A stretch of DNA of 22,421 nt from Butyricicoccus_A sp964387535 (GCA_964387535.1 CAYLXH010000018.1:1-22421), one strand, 5' to 3'. Counted from the stretch's first letter, positions 13,684-20,724 are shown. Translations and numbers: made by a program. The notes: a model not told the origin generated them from the sequence alone.

Positions 13684-14223
13684 ATGCTCACACTGCAAAA
13701 CGGACGGCCTGCTGATGCGATAAACCGATTGGAAGCCGAACGCCAAACCTATGATCTTCTGGATTCCCTGGGGATCCCATACCAACGTCTTGACCACGCG
13801 CCCGCAGATACGCCAGACCTGTGCGCGGAGATTGACCGCTCCCTGCATGCGGTCATCTGCAAGAATCTTCTGCTTTGCAACCGCCGTGCAACAAAATTCT
13901 ATCTGTTGATGATTCCAGAGAGCAAATCCTTTTCCGGCAAAGACCTGTCCAAACAACTCGGTGCGCCGCGCCTGTCCTTTGCCAAAGAGGAAACTCTGCA
14001 GCACCTCCTCCACTGTCTGCCCGGTTCTGCCAGCGTCATGGGGCTGATGCACGACACCGATGGCGTGGTTCAGCTCGTGATGGATCAATCCATACTGAAA
14101 CACAGTCATATCGGGTGTCACCCCTGTGTCAATACCTCCAGCATCCGCTTCCCGATGCATGACTTGCTCGACACAGTACTGCCCGCAATACAGCATCCCC
14201 CGATTCTGGTCTCTCTTCCTTAA
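13684..14223 (+). CDS. YbaK/ProX-type prolyl-tRNA editing domain protein
   Basis: A 179-residue stand-alone protein of the YbaK/ProX (PrdX) deacylase group, which hydrolyses mischarged aminoacyl-tRNA in trans, classically Ala- or Cys-tRNA(Pro). The motif HAVICKNLLLCNRRATKFYL contains the conserved Lys60 of the active site. SGKDLSKQLGAPRLSFAKEE and the PGSASVMGLMHDTDGVVQLV segment are typical of ProX members. The CHPCVNTSSIRF motif lies near the C-terminus. AAGGAG lies about nine bases before ATG 13684. The 240 bases upstream show no convincing promoter. It is divergent from the small membrane gene. The exact tRNA substrate cannot be read from sequence. Confidence 0.88.
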   Translation: MLTLQNGRPADAINRLEAERQTYDLLDSLGIPYQRLDHAPADTPDLCAEIDRSLHAVICKNLLLCNRRATKFYLLMIPESKSFSGKDLSKQLGAPRLSFAKEETLQHLLHCLPGSASVMGLMHDTDGVVQLVMDQSILKHSHIGCHPCVNTSSIRFPMHDLLDTVLPAIQHPPILVSLP

Positions 14224-14284
14224 GAGCAGGAATGCATGTCTGGATCGCAGTTGCTCACGCCTCTCCCTGCCATACCATTTTTCT

Positions 14285-14309
14285 CACACGGAAGTCAGTT
14301 TGTCGTGTG
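14285..14309 (+). terminator. Possible weak terminator of the editing-domain gene
   Basis: CACACG (14285-14290) pairs with CGTGTG (14304-14309). Only a short T-rich stretch follows, so it is a weak candidate. Confidence 0.35.
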
Positions 14310-14323
14310 TCTATTTGGCAAAC

Positions 14324-14357
14324 AAAAAACACCTGTCAGAATATAAATGACAGGCGT
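14324..14357 (-). terminator. Second terminator downstream of tRNA-Arg
   Basis: On the minus strand ACGCCTGTCA (14357-14348) pairs with TGACAGGTGT (14338-14329), one G-T wobble, followed by T6. The mismatch pattern (wobble on the minus RNA, A-C on the plus RNA) shows that the minus strand is the functional one. Confidence 0.8.
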
Positions 14358-14384
14358 TTCTCCGAACACAATAAAAAATACAGA

Positions 14385-14416
14385 AAACCGGTTATTTCTT
14401 ACGAAATAACCGGTTT
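14385..14416 (-). terminator. First terminator downstream of tRNA-Arg
   Basis: A perfect 14-bp stem (14385-14398 with 14403-14416) with a 4-base loop lies four bases after the tRNA CCA end. On the minus strand it is followed by TTTT and further T-rich DNA. Confidence 0.88.
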
Positions 14417-14419
14417 ATC

Positions 14420-14496
14420 TGGTACGCCAGAAGGGATTCGAACCCCCGACCTTTTGGTTCGTAGCCAAACACTCTATCCAGCTGAGCTACTGGCGC
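14420..14496 (-). tRNA. tRNA-Arg (anticodon ACG), CCA encoded
   Basis: On the minus strand the acceptor arm starts GCGCCAG and ends CTGGCGT, then discriminator A and CCA. The D-arm (TAGCTCAGCTGGATAGAGT), the anticodon arm with TTTGG-CTACGAA-CCAAA and the T-arm with GGTTCGAATCC are all present. The anticodon ACG reads CGN arginine codons after the usual A-to-I editing. It is 77 nt long, a single gene with its own consensus promoter and two tandem terminators. Confidence 0.97.
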
Positions 14497-14523
14497 ATAC
14501 CGCAATCTCTTGACTGCCTGATT

Positions 14524-14552
14524 AGTATAACAAGAAACACGGATGTTGTCAA
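14524..14552 (-). promoter_or_regulatory. tRNA-Arg promoter
   Basis: On the minus strand a perfect TTGACA (14552-14547), a 17-base spacer and TATACT (14529-14524) lie 27 bases before the tRNA 5' end. Confidence 0.9.
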
Positions 14553-14578
14553 TTCTTTTTTCTAATTTTTTTGTTTTT

Positions 14579-16060
14579 TTATCGAACCCACTGTTTTGCC
14601 CGCTCGACGGCTCGTTTCCAGTCCGATAACAGACTATTTCGTCGCTTTTGTGCCATATTGGGTGCAAACACGCGGTCTATCTCTGCATTGCGCCGGATTT
14701 CTTCCTCGCTCTCCCAATAGCCAACCGCCAGCCCGGCCAGATACGCGGCCCCCAGCCCTGTCGTCTCAACGCAGCGCGGACGGACAATAGGCACACCGAT
14801 CACATCCGCCTGAAATTCCATCAGGAAGTCATTGGCGCAGGCGCCGCCATCCACGCGGAGGGAACGCAACGGAACTCCGGCATCGTTCTGCATTGCTTCC
14901 AACACATCCACCGTCTGGTACGCCACGGATTCCAGTGCCGCGCGCACAATGTGTGCCCGTCCGGTTCCGCGCGTCAATCCCACGAGGGTGCCGCGGGCGT
15001 ATGGGTCCCAATGCGGAGCCCCCAATCCTACAAACGCGGGAACCAGATACACCCCTCCGGTGCCGTCCACACTGCGGGCCAGCCTCTCCGTATCCGCCGC
15101 GTGCTCAATCAGCCCCAACTGATCGCGCAGCCATTGAATGGCTGCTCCCGCGACAAAAACCGATCCTTCCAGCGCATAGCTAACCTGTCCGTCGATGCCC
15201 CAGGCAATCGTAGTCAGCAGACCATGCTTGCTCTCCACCGGTGTCACACCGGTATTCATGAGCAAAAAGCAACCGGTTCCATATGTATTCTTGGCATCCC
15301 CTGGCGCAAAGCAATTCTGTCCGAACAGCGCGGCTTGCTGATCGCCCGCTGCACCGCTGATCGGAATACATCCTCCGAGCAACACTGTCGTCCCAACAAT
15401 CCCGCTGGACGGAAGCACCTCCGGCAGCACGGCCATCGGAATATCCAGCATCGCACAGATTTCCTCATCCCACGTCAGCGTATGGATATTAAACAGCATG
15501 GTTCGCGCTGCATTGGAATACTCCGTCGCGTGTACCCGTCCCTCGGTCAAATTCCAGATCAGCCAGCAGTCCACCGTACCGAACAGCAGCTCTCCCCGCT
15601 GTGCGCGCTGCTGCGCTCCCGGCACATGCTGCAGCATCCAGTGAAGCTTCGTCGCAGAGAAGTAGGCATCTATCGTCAGACCTGTCCTGCTTCGGATTGT
15701 GGCCTCCATGCCTCGCTGTTTGAGTTGCTCTGCCATATCGGCAGTTCGTCGGCACTGCCACACAATCGCCGGTGCGATTGGCTTTCCGCTCGCTCTATCC
15801 CAGACAATCGTCGTCTCCCGCTGGTTTGCAATGCCGATTGCTGCGATCTGGGCTCCGGTGATCCCGAGCTTGTCCATCGCCTCACGGCACACCGCCAGCT
15901 GCGTCTCCCAAATTTCTTCCGCATCCTGCTCAACCCAGCCTTCCTGCGGAAAGCTGTTTTTCAGTTCCCGCTGTGCCATCGCACAAATTGAGCCGGAGTG
16001 ATCGAATATGATACAGCGCGCACTGGTCGTCCCAGCATCCAATGCCATGATATAGCTCAT
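14579..16060 (-). CDS. glpK: Glycerol kinase
   Basis: GlpK phosphorylates glycerol to glycerol-3-phosphate for catabolism and lipid synthesis. The 493-residue product is of normal length (about 500) and has the FGGY-family pattern: DAGTTSARCIIFD at residues 8-20, NQRETT at 79-84, GAAGDQQAALFGQ at 236-248, GTGCFLLMNTG, and the C-terminal ETTGLGAAYLAGLAVG. The start at 16060 is supported by AGGAGG at a seven-base spacing; the longer frame from 16081 overlaps that site. The His that Gram-positive HPr phosphorylates (in an HFYG-like loop before the GDQQAALFGQ segment) is replaced by VLLGGC at 226-231. No separate promoter is visible; a hairpin separates it from the M16 gene upstream. No glycerol facilitator gene is adjacent. 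Confidence 0.96.
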   Translation of the reverse strand: MSYIMALDAGTTSARCIIFDHSGSICAMAQRELKNSFPQEGWVEQDAEEIWETQLAVCREAMDKLGITGAQIAAIGIANQRETTIVWDRASGKPIAPAIVWQCRRTADMAEQLKQRGMEATIRSRTGLTIDAYFSATKLHWMLQHVPGAQQRAQRGELLFGTVDCWLIWNLTEGRVHATEYSNAARTMLFNIHTLTWDEEICAMLDIPMAVLPEVLPSSGIVGTTVLLGGCIPISGAAGDQQAALFGQNCFAPGDAKNTYGTGCFLLMNTGVTPVESKHGLLTTIAWGIDGQVSYALEGSVFVAGAAIQWLRDQLGLIEHAADTERLARSVDGTGGVYLVPAFVGLGAPHWDPYARGTLVGLTRGTGRAHIVRAALESVAYQTVDVLEAMQNDAGVPLRSLRVDGGACANDFLMEFQADVIGVPIVRPRCVETTGLGAAYLAGLAVGYWESEEEIRRNAEIDRVFAPNMAQKRRNSLLSDWKRAVERAKQWVR

Positions 16061-16082
16061 CCTAATTCCTCCTCTGTACAAA

Positions 16083-16113
16083 ACAGCCCCTTTGCCTTGC
16101 GCAAAGAGGCTGT
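16083..16113 (-). terminator. Hairpin between M16 peptidase gene and glpK
   Basis: On the minus strand ACAGCCTCTTTGC (16113-16101) pairs with GCAAAGGGGCTGT (16095-16083) through 13 pairs with one G-T wobble, loop GCAAG, followed by TTTTG. The wobble is productive only in the minus-strand RNA. It starts 13 bases after the M16 stop and lies just before the glpK ribosome binding site, so it may act as a terminator or as a conditional attenuator for glpK. Confidence 0.75.
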
Positions 16114-16126
16114 ATCTCTTATGAGT

Positions 16127-17374
16127 TCAATATAACAGCTCGGCATAATAATCAGCTGATTTCACCTGGCCGACCACACTGATCGCGCTGCGATCCATGT
16201 CAAACATCTGTTGCGCCAGCTCTGCCACATCATCCTTGGTCACCCGATCGTACAGCGCCAAAACGGTCTCCACCTCGGGACTCTCCCCGAAAAACATTTC
16301 CGCACGCGCAATCTGATTCATCCGCGCGGACGTACTCTCCAGGCCAAGCAGTACACTGGTTTTGGCCTGCTCTTTGCAGCGCTCCAGCTCCGCGTCATCC
16401 GGGCCATACTCTGCCAAATGACGGCATTCCTGCACCACGAGCTCGATCGCCCGCGCTTCCGTCTCCTGTCCCAATGCCATATAGACATTAAACAGTCCAA
16501 CATCCTGATGCGACGTGTGGAACGAATAGACCGAATAGCACAGGCCGTTTTGCTCCCGAATGGTCTGGAACAAACGGGAGGACATTCCCCCGCCCAGGAT
16601 GGTTCCCAGCAGCGCGTTGACGTACCGTTGTTTGGAATTCATCGGCACTCCCTCAAAGCCAATGCACAGATGATTCTGTTCGATTTCTTTCTTTTTGGTA
16701 AATACCGCCGGCTGATACTGTGCCGGAACCAACACATTGCGTCCACTTCCGGTCATCGTACCAAACAAGTCACACAGATACTCGACATCCTGTATGGTAA
16801 ACGAGCCCGCCAGCGCGACCACGGTGTCCTCCGGGCGGTAATACTCTTCCACAAACGCATGAAGCTCCTCACCGTGAATGTTGTCCAGCGTCTCGGATTC
16901 GCCCAGAATTGGGCGTCCCAACGCACTGCCCTGAAAGCATTGTTGAAACAGCTGCTCTGTGGCCATATCCTCGGGAGAATCCTCATACATGTCAATCTCT
17001 TCTTCCACCACGCCGCGTTCCAGATCGACATCCCGATCATCAAACAGTGGGTGCAGAACCATATCCGCTAAAATCTCCACGCCTTTCTGCAGATGTGCAT
17101 CCAGTGTCTTGAGATAAAAGCAGGTGCATTCCTTTGTTGTGAATGCATTGACCTGTCCGCCAATCGCATCCATCGCCACCGCAATCTGCTTGGCAGTGCG
17201 CTCCTTCGTTCCCTTGAACACCATATGTTCGACGAAATGAGAGATCCCGCTCCATTCCTCCGGCTCATGGCGAGAGCCGTTCATTACCCAGACTCCAATG
17301 GCTGCTGAACGCACATTAGGCATGCGCTCATAGATCACACGCACCCCATTCGGCAGCACAAGTTTTTCATACAT
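16127..17374 (-). CDS. M16-family zinc metallopeptidase (processing-peptidase-like)
   Basis: A 415-residue protein of the insulinase/mitochondrial processing peptidase family, similar in size to Bacillus YmxG. The inverted zinc motif HFVEH occupies residues 46-50, and the third ligand Glu is expected near residue 126 in GVVEEEIDMYEDSPEDM. The downstream inactive-like M16 C domain shows LGGGMSSRLFQTIREQNGLCYSVYS, the conserved substrate-binding segment. There is no signal peptide, so it is probably cytoplasmic. The start at 17374 is favoured by GGGGAG ten bases upstream; the ATG at 17392 overlaps that ribosome binding site. An extended -10 promoter lies about 70 bases upstream. The substrate is unknown. 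Confidence 0.92.
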   Translation of the reverse strand: MYEKLVLPNGVRVIYERMPNVRSAAIGVWVMNGSRHEPEEWSGISHFVEHMVFKGTKERTAKQIAVAMDAIGGQVNAFTTKECTCFYLKTLDAHLQKGVEILADMVLHPLFDDRDVDLERGVVEEEIDMYEDSPEDMATEQLFQQCFQGSALGRPILGESETLDNIHGEELHAFVEEYYRPEDTVVALAGSFTIQDVEYLCDLFGTMTGSGRNVLVPAQYQPAVFTKKKEIEQNHLCIGFEGVPMNSKQRYVNALLGTILGGGMSSRLFQTIREQNGLCYSVYSFHTSHQDVGLFNVYMALGQETEARAIELVVQECRHLAEYGPDDAELERCKEQAKTSVLLGLESTSARMNQIARAEMFFGESPEVETVLALYDRVTKDDVAELAQQMFDMDRSAISVVGQVKSADYYAELLY

Positions 17375-17441
17375 GCTCGATCGTCTCCCCATTTCTATGA
17401 AAAGAGGGCTTCCTCTCTCTCTGCTTCAGTAAACACTTTCA

Positions 17442-17450
17442 GTATATCAC
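17442..17450 (-). promoter_or_regulatory. Extended -10 promoter of the M16 gene
   Basis: On the minus strand TGATATACTG contains TG-N-TATACT (17450-17442). No good -35 box is seen. The same nonamer TGATATACT is used in the pgi promoter. Confidence 0.6.
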
Positions 17451-17519
17451 AGTTTTTCACGGTTTGGCACACCAATTTTCTATTTTCTTTACAAATCCGG
17501 TGAATTTCTGGGAACTCCC

Positions 17520-17548
17520 TTGAGTCGCAATCTCATTTTCGCTATAAT
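17520..17548 (+). promoter_or_regulatory. Promoter of the four-helix membrane protein
   Basis: TTGAGT (17520-17525), a 17-base spacer and a perfect TATAAT (17543-17548), 56 bases before the start codon. Confidence 0.85.
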
Positions 17549-17603
17549 GAGTAACAATATCAGTGAAATTGTTCTACCACCGTCTGAGAGGAGGCCACAC
17601 TTC

Positions 17604-17972
17604 ATGTCGCGCTTTCTGCGTCTGATTATCTGGGATGCATTGTTTTTTCTTGTCCTTTCCACCGGATACGCCGCCAGCCAGCTGCTGAGCAGCACCACCT
17701 CGTCCTATCTCGTCCTGCTGCTGACCTGCGTGGTCTGCGGCGCGTTTCTTGCCCAGCTCTCTCTCTGGGGCATCGGATGGATGGAACTCGTGTTCGTCGG
17801 CCTTCCTGCACTGTATCTAGCTCTGTCCCCTTTGCTGGCCCCCGTTCTCAACGGGCTCACATGGGTTCCCTTCGCGCTGGTTCCCGACGCCTTACTGCAC
17901 TCCTCCGCCAACACACTGCATTTTGCCGGAGCGCTGACCGTCGGCTTCATGCTGTGGGAGCGATTCCGCTGA
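17604..17972 (+). CDS. Hypothetical membrane protein, four helices (122 aa)
   Basis: I do not recognise a family. The 122-residue product is almost wholly hydrophobic, with about four membrane segments: near residues 6-25 (LIIWDALFFLVLSTGYAASQ), 33-52 (YLVLLLTCVVCGAFLAQLSL), 55-85 (WMELVFVGLPALYLALSPLL) and 98-118, before a C-terminal ERFR. ATG 17604 is chosen because AGGAGG at 17589-17594 lies nine bases upstream. The longer frame from 17520 starts inside the promoter and is rejected. It has its own consensus promoter and is divergent from the M16 peptidase. The next gene starts a new promoter four bases after this stop codon. Confidence 0.75.
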   Translation: MSRFLRLIIWDALFFLVLSTGYAASQLLSSTTSSYLVLLLTCVVCGAFLAQLSLWGIGWMELVFVGLPALYLALSPLLAPVLNGLTWVPFALVPDALLHSSANTLHFAGALTVGFMLWERFR

Positions 17973-17975
17973 CCC

Positions 17976-18004
17976 TTGCCGCATGCCGCAAATCATGCTA
18001 TACT
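17976..18004 (+). promoter_or_regulatory. Promoter of the HAD hydrolase gene
   Basis: TTGCCG (17976-17981), a 17-base spacer and TATACT (17999-18004). The predicted start is near 18011, giving a leader of about 46 nt that is largely occupied by the competing hairpins at 18019-18047. Confidence 0.7.
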
Positions 18005-18018
18005 GGTTTGGCAATCAC

Positions 18019-18047
18019 GGGAATGCCTCCGGCATCCCGAAGGAGGC
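18019..18047 (+). promoter_or_regulatory. Two mutually exclusive leader hairpins over the HAD ribosome binding site
   Basis: GGGAATGCC (18019-18027) can pair with GGCATCCC (18031-18038) with one bulged A, leaving the ribosome binding site AAGGAGG (18040-18046) free. Alternatively GCCTCC (18025-18030) pairs perfectly with GGAGGC (18042-18047) and hides it. The two stems share 18025-18027 and cannot coexist. Confidence 0.45.
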
Positions 18048-18056
18048 TTTTTACGC

Positions 18057-18728
18057 ATGAGAGACACCCCATACCTGGTATTTGATATGGATGGCGTGCT
18101 GATTGACAGCGAACGCGTCGTCCTCAACTCCTGGATCGCCTGCGGTCCAAATTATGGCATACAGAATCCCGGCGAGTTCTGCCGTTCCTGTATGGGCACC
18201 ACGCCGCAGGCCACCCGTCAGCGCTTGCTTGACGCCTATGGCCCCACGTTCGCCTACGATGACTTCATGGCAGACTGCCGAACCTATTTCTATGACGAAT
18301 TCAACCGCACAGGCACTCCGATCAAGTCGCATGTCCGGGAGGCCATTGTCGGACTGCACGAGTTGGGCTGCACGCTGGCGGTTGCCTCGTCCACCAAGGA
18401 GGCCATCGTGCGCAAACAGCTCGGTGACGTCGGTATTCTTCCTTACTTTTCTGTTCTGATCGGCGGAGACCGCCTGACACGGAGCAAACCGGAGCCGGAT
18501 ATCTATCTGCTGGCCTGTGACATGCTCGGCGTTGCTCCGCAGCACGCCTACGCGGTCGAGGATTCCTACAACGGCATCCGTGCGGCCTACCGTGCCGGAA
18601 TGATGCCCATCATGATTCCCGACCAGCAGCCCGTAACGGAGGAAATGCGACAGCTATGCCGTCATATTTTCCCGCACGCAGAGGAGCTGCTGCAGTACAT
18701 TCGCACCCAAACCCTGTCCGCCAACTGA
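18057..18728 (+). CDS. HAD-superfamily hydrolase, beta-phosphoglucomutase/phosphatase-like
   Basis: A 223-residue cytoplasmic enzyme of HAD subfamily IA. Motif I is FDMDGVLIDSE with nucleophile Asp10 and acid/base Asp12. The cap domain spans about residues 18-85. Motif II is the Ser in VASSTKEA; motif III is the Lys in RSKPEPDIY; motif IV is the Asp in VEDSYNGIRAA. The family removes or transfers phosphate on small sugar phosphates; the substrate cannot be read from the sequence. ATG 18057 is chosen because AAGGAGG lies ten bases upstream and the protein then begins directly before motif I. The upstream frame to 17976 is inside the promoter. A strong bidirectional terminator follows eight bases after the stop. 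Confidence 0.93.
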   Translation: MRDTPYLVFDMDGVLIDSERVVLNSWIACGPNYGIQNPGEFCRSCMGTTPQATRQRLLDAYGPTFAYDDFMADCRTYFYDEFNRTGTPIKSHVREAIVGLHELGCTLAVASSTKEAIVRKQLGDVGILPYFSVLIGGDRLTRSKPEPDIYLLACDMLGVAPQHAYAVEDSYNGIRAAYRAGMMPIMIPDQQPVTEEMRQLCRHIFPHAEELLQYIRTQTLSAN

Positions 18729-18768
18729 AAAAAACATCCCCGCCGACCCGTTGGTCGGCGGGGATTTC
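18729..18768. terminator. Bidirectional terminator between HAD gene and argF unit
   Basis: A perfect 13-bp GC-rich stem (18736-18748 with 18753-18765) and loop CGTT. On the minus strand it is followed by GTTTTTTT, a strong terminator for the argF unit; on the plus strand only TTTCATT follows. Confidence 0.93.
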
Positions 18769-18791
18769 ATTGTATTCCAACAGAAGACCGA

Positions 18792-19115
18792 TCAATCGGT
18801 CCAGTCGCTTTCTGCCGCCAGCACGCAGTCCAGATACCGCGCAATCGTGTCATATTCCTCCGGCTGAATTTCTTCCGGTCCCGGATCAGGATTGCGGCCC
18901 CAATCGTCCTCCCGCTGTTCTTTATCCGGAACAATTCCGGTAATTCGGCCGCGCTCAATGCAGACATCGGTTGAAATTTTATAGTCTGATGTATGAAAGC
19001 TAAAGTCATACATGGACGCTCTGCCAAACTTGCCCATCATACGGAAATTCAGATCCAACCGGTTTTGATTGACACGGCGGCCAATGTATTTTTCTTCGAT
19101 TTGTTCCATCGTCAT
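18792..19115 (-). CDS. Hypothetical acidic protein downstream of argF (107 aa)
   Basis: I do not recognise a family. The 107-residue soluble product begins MTMEQIEEKYIGRRVNQNRL, has a central region with FGRASMYDFSFHTSDYKIST, then a Pro/Asp/Glu-rich stretch (DDWGRNPDPGPEEIQPEEYD) and a helical end. It has no membrane segment or obvious catalytic motif. AGGAGG lies eight bases before ATG 19115, which rejects the longer frame to 19229 inside argF. It starts 22 bases after argF and shares the downstream terminator, so it is co-transcribed. A link to arginine metabolism is only positional. Confidence 0.8.
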   Translation of the reverse strand: MTMEQIEEKYIGRRVNQNRLDLNFRMMGKFGRASMYDFSFHTSDYKISTDVCIERGRITGIVPDKEQREDDWGRNPDPGPEEIQPEEYDTIARYLDCVLAAESDWTD

Positions 19116-19137
19116 GATTGGTTCCTCCTTTTCTGCG

Positions 19138-20121
19138 TCACAGCGTCGCAGCCATAACCGCTTTGATCGTGTGCATACGGTTTTCCGCCTCATCAAAGAC
19201 AATTGACTGCGGACCTTCAAAGACCTCATCGGTCACTTCCATGGCTTCGCGTGCAAAGCGCTCTCCCATCTCGCGGCCGATTTCCGTCTTATGGTCATGG
19301 AACGCCGGCAGACAGTGCATAAAGACCGCCTGCGGACCGGCATTCTCCATCAGTCTCTGATCGACCTGATACGGACCGAGCTGCTCAATACGCTCCTCCC
19401 ATACCTCAACCGGCTCGCCCATGGAGACCCAGACATCGGTGTACAAAACATCAGCGCCCTTGGTCGCCTCCATCGGGTCCTCCAGGAACCGGAGCGTCGC
19501 ACCGGTCTGCGCCGCAATTTCCTGACACTGTGCGATCAGTGCCTCGTCGGGGAAATATGCCTTGGGGGCACAGGCGGTAAAGTTCAGGCCGAGCTTGGCA
19601 CAGCCAACCATCAGCGAATTGCCCATGTTATAGCGTGCATCTCCCAGATAGACGAAGTTAATTCCCTGAAGCCGTCCAAAATGCTCCCGGATCGTCAGCA
19701 TATCGGCGAGAATCTGGGTCGGATGAAATTCATTGGTCAGGCCATTCCAAACCGGCACGCCGGCATACCGCGCCAGCTCCTCAACAATGTCCTGTCCATA
19801 TCCACGGTACTCGATGCCATCAAACATGCGGCCCAGTACACGAGCGGTATCTGCAATGCTCTCCTTCTTTCCAATCTGCGAGCCGGAGGGGTCCAGATAG
19901 GTCACCTGCATACCCAGATCGTGTGCCGCCACTTCAAAGCTGCATCGGGTACGGGTGCTGGTCTTTTCAAAAATCAGTGCAATATTTTTGCCGCGCAGTG
20001 TGTCGTGCGCAATACCGGCTTTTTTCTTGGCCTTCAGCTCTGCCGCCAGATCCAGTAATCCCAGAATTTCCTCCGGCGTGAAATCCAGCAGCTTTAAAAA
20101 GTGATTTCCCTTGAGATTCAT
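19138..20121 (-). CDS. argF: Ornithine carbamoyltransferase
   Basis: The enzyme condenses carbamoyl phosphate with ornithine to citrulline in arginine synthesis, or works in reverse in the arginine deiminase pathway. The 327-residue product has the carbamoyl-phosphate loop STRTR (55-59), HPTQ (133-136), DVWVSMG (229-235) with the ornithine-side SMG motif, and catalytic HCLP (269-272). The start at 20121 is supported by GGGAGGG upstream at a normal distance. No arcA or arcC is adjacent, so the anabolic role (argF) is assumed rather than shown. A promoter lies at 20186-20213. The leader can form a hairpin and an alternative pairing with the ribosome binding site. Confidence 0.95.
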   Translation of the reverse strand: MNLKGNHFLKLLDFTPEEILGLLDLAAELKAKKKAGIAHDTLRGKNIALIFEKTSTRTRCSFEVAAHDLGMQVTYLDPSGSQIGKKESIADTARVLGRMFDGIEYRGYGQDIVEELARYAGVPVWNGLTNEFHPTQILADMLTIREHFGRLQGINFVYLGDARYNMGNSLMVGCAKLGLNFTACAPKAYFPDEALIAQCQEIAAQTGATLRFLEDPMEATKGADVLYTDVWVSMGEPVEVWEERIEQLGPYQVDQRLMENAGPQAVFMHCLPAFHDHKTEIGREMGERFAREAMEVTDEVFEGPQSIVFDEAENRMHTIKAVMAATL

Positions 20122-20130
20122 ACGCTATGC

Positions 20131-20164
20131 CCTCCCAGCAAACTGCGGAGGCTCGGCCCCGCAG
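20131..20164 (-). promoter_or_regulatory. argF leader hairpin overlapping an anti-ribosome-binding-site segment
   Basis: On the minus strand CTGCGG (20164-20159) pairs with CCGCAG (20148-20143). CCTCC (20151-20147), which overlaps the second arm, can instead pair with GGAGG (20135-20131) of the argF ribosome binding site. The two pairings compete. Confidence 0.35.
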
Positions 20165-20185
20165 CGTTCGTTCCATTCTTTCTTT

Positions 20186-20213
20186 ATTATATCAAATCCG
20201 ATCCCGCTTGCAA
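20186..20213 (-). promoter_or_regulatory. argF promoter
   Basis: On the minus strand TTGCAA (20213-20208), a 16-base spacer and a perfect TATAAT (20191-20186). No clear ArgR box was identified by eye. Confidence 0.7.
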
Positions 20214-20294
20214 GACTTTCCCTCTTGTCAGCCGTCGGATTCCGGAATTGGATGCCAGCATCATCCATCCTCATCCTGCGTTCTCCTTCGCGAC

Positions 20295-20332
20295 AAAAAG
20301 CGAGGGCTTGGATCCGCAGATCCCTCCCTCGC
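20295..20332 (-). terminator. Terminator of the thioredoxin gene
   Basis: On the minus strand GCGAGGG (20332-20326) pairs with CCCTCGC (20306-20300), with an inner GGATC/GATCC stem, followed by T5 (20299-20295). Confidence 0.82.
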
Positions 20333-20349
20333 CTCATGGTGCAGTAAAA

Positions 20350-20676
20350 TCAGCCGGGGAGCACCGTATCCAGCTCCTGCTTGAGTTCACTCTTATCCCG
20401 CAGTCCAACCAGACGCTTGACCTCTTTTCCTCCGACGAACAGACTGACCGTCGGAATCGACAGAATTTTATGCTCTACGGCTACCTGCGGCATCTCATCA
20501 ATATTGACCTTCACGAATTTCATCCGTCCACAATAGGCAGTCGCCAGCTGCTCCACAATCGGCCCCAGCATTCGGCACGGTTCACACCACTCCGCCCAAA
20601 AATCCACACAGACCGGCATGGGGGAGTTCAGCACTTCCTTATCGAATTCTCCTTCATGAATATGTATAATTGACAT
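20350..20676 (-). CDS. Thioredoxin-family protein with WCEPC active site
   Basis: A 108-residue cytoplasmic thiol-disulfide protein of normal thioredoxin size. The active site reads WAEWCEPCRM, with Cys31 and Cys34 and Glu in place of the usual Gly of WCGPC. The cis-proline motif SIPTVSLF (Pro75), the FVKVNIDEMPQVA segment and the terminal GLRDKSELKQEL helix are present. There is no signal peptide. The start at 20676 is supported by AAGGAAGAG upstream; the frame to 20730 adds a non-family extension. It is transcribed from a promoter at 20760-20788, divergent from mrnC. The dipeptide between the cysteines sets redox potential in this family, so its potential or partners may differ from standard TrxA. 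Confidence 0.92.
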   Translation of the reverse strand: MSIIHIHEGEFDKEVLNSPMPVCVDFWAEWCEPCRMLGPIVEQLATAYCGRMKFVKVNIDEMPQVAVEHKILSIPTVSLFVGGKEVKRLVGLRDKSELKQELDTVLPG

Positions 20677-20724
20677 TACATTTCTCTTCCTTTCCGGAAT
20701 CATACATCGTTCTCTGCAGGGACT

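Noticed and set aside
13497..13715. A plus-strand 72-codon frame with a hydrophobic start before the editing-domain gene
   Set aside because: No ribosome binding site, overlaps the start of the supported gene, and changes from hydrophobic to random composition.
14232..14667. Short frames on both strands across the tRNA (GIRTPDLLVRSQTLYP and APVAQLDRVFGYEP types)
   Set aside because: These are the familiar mistranslations of a tRNA gene, not proteins.
14648..15991. A 447-codon plus-strand frame opposite glpK
   Set aside because: Antisense shadow of a well-identified glycerol kinase gene.
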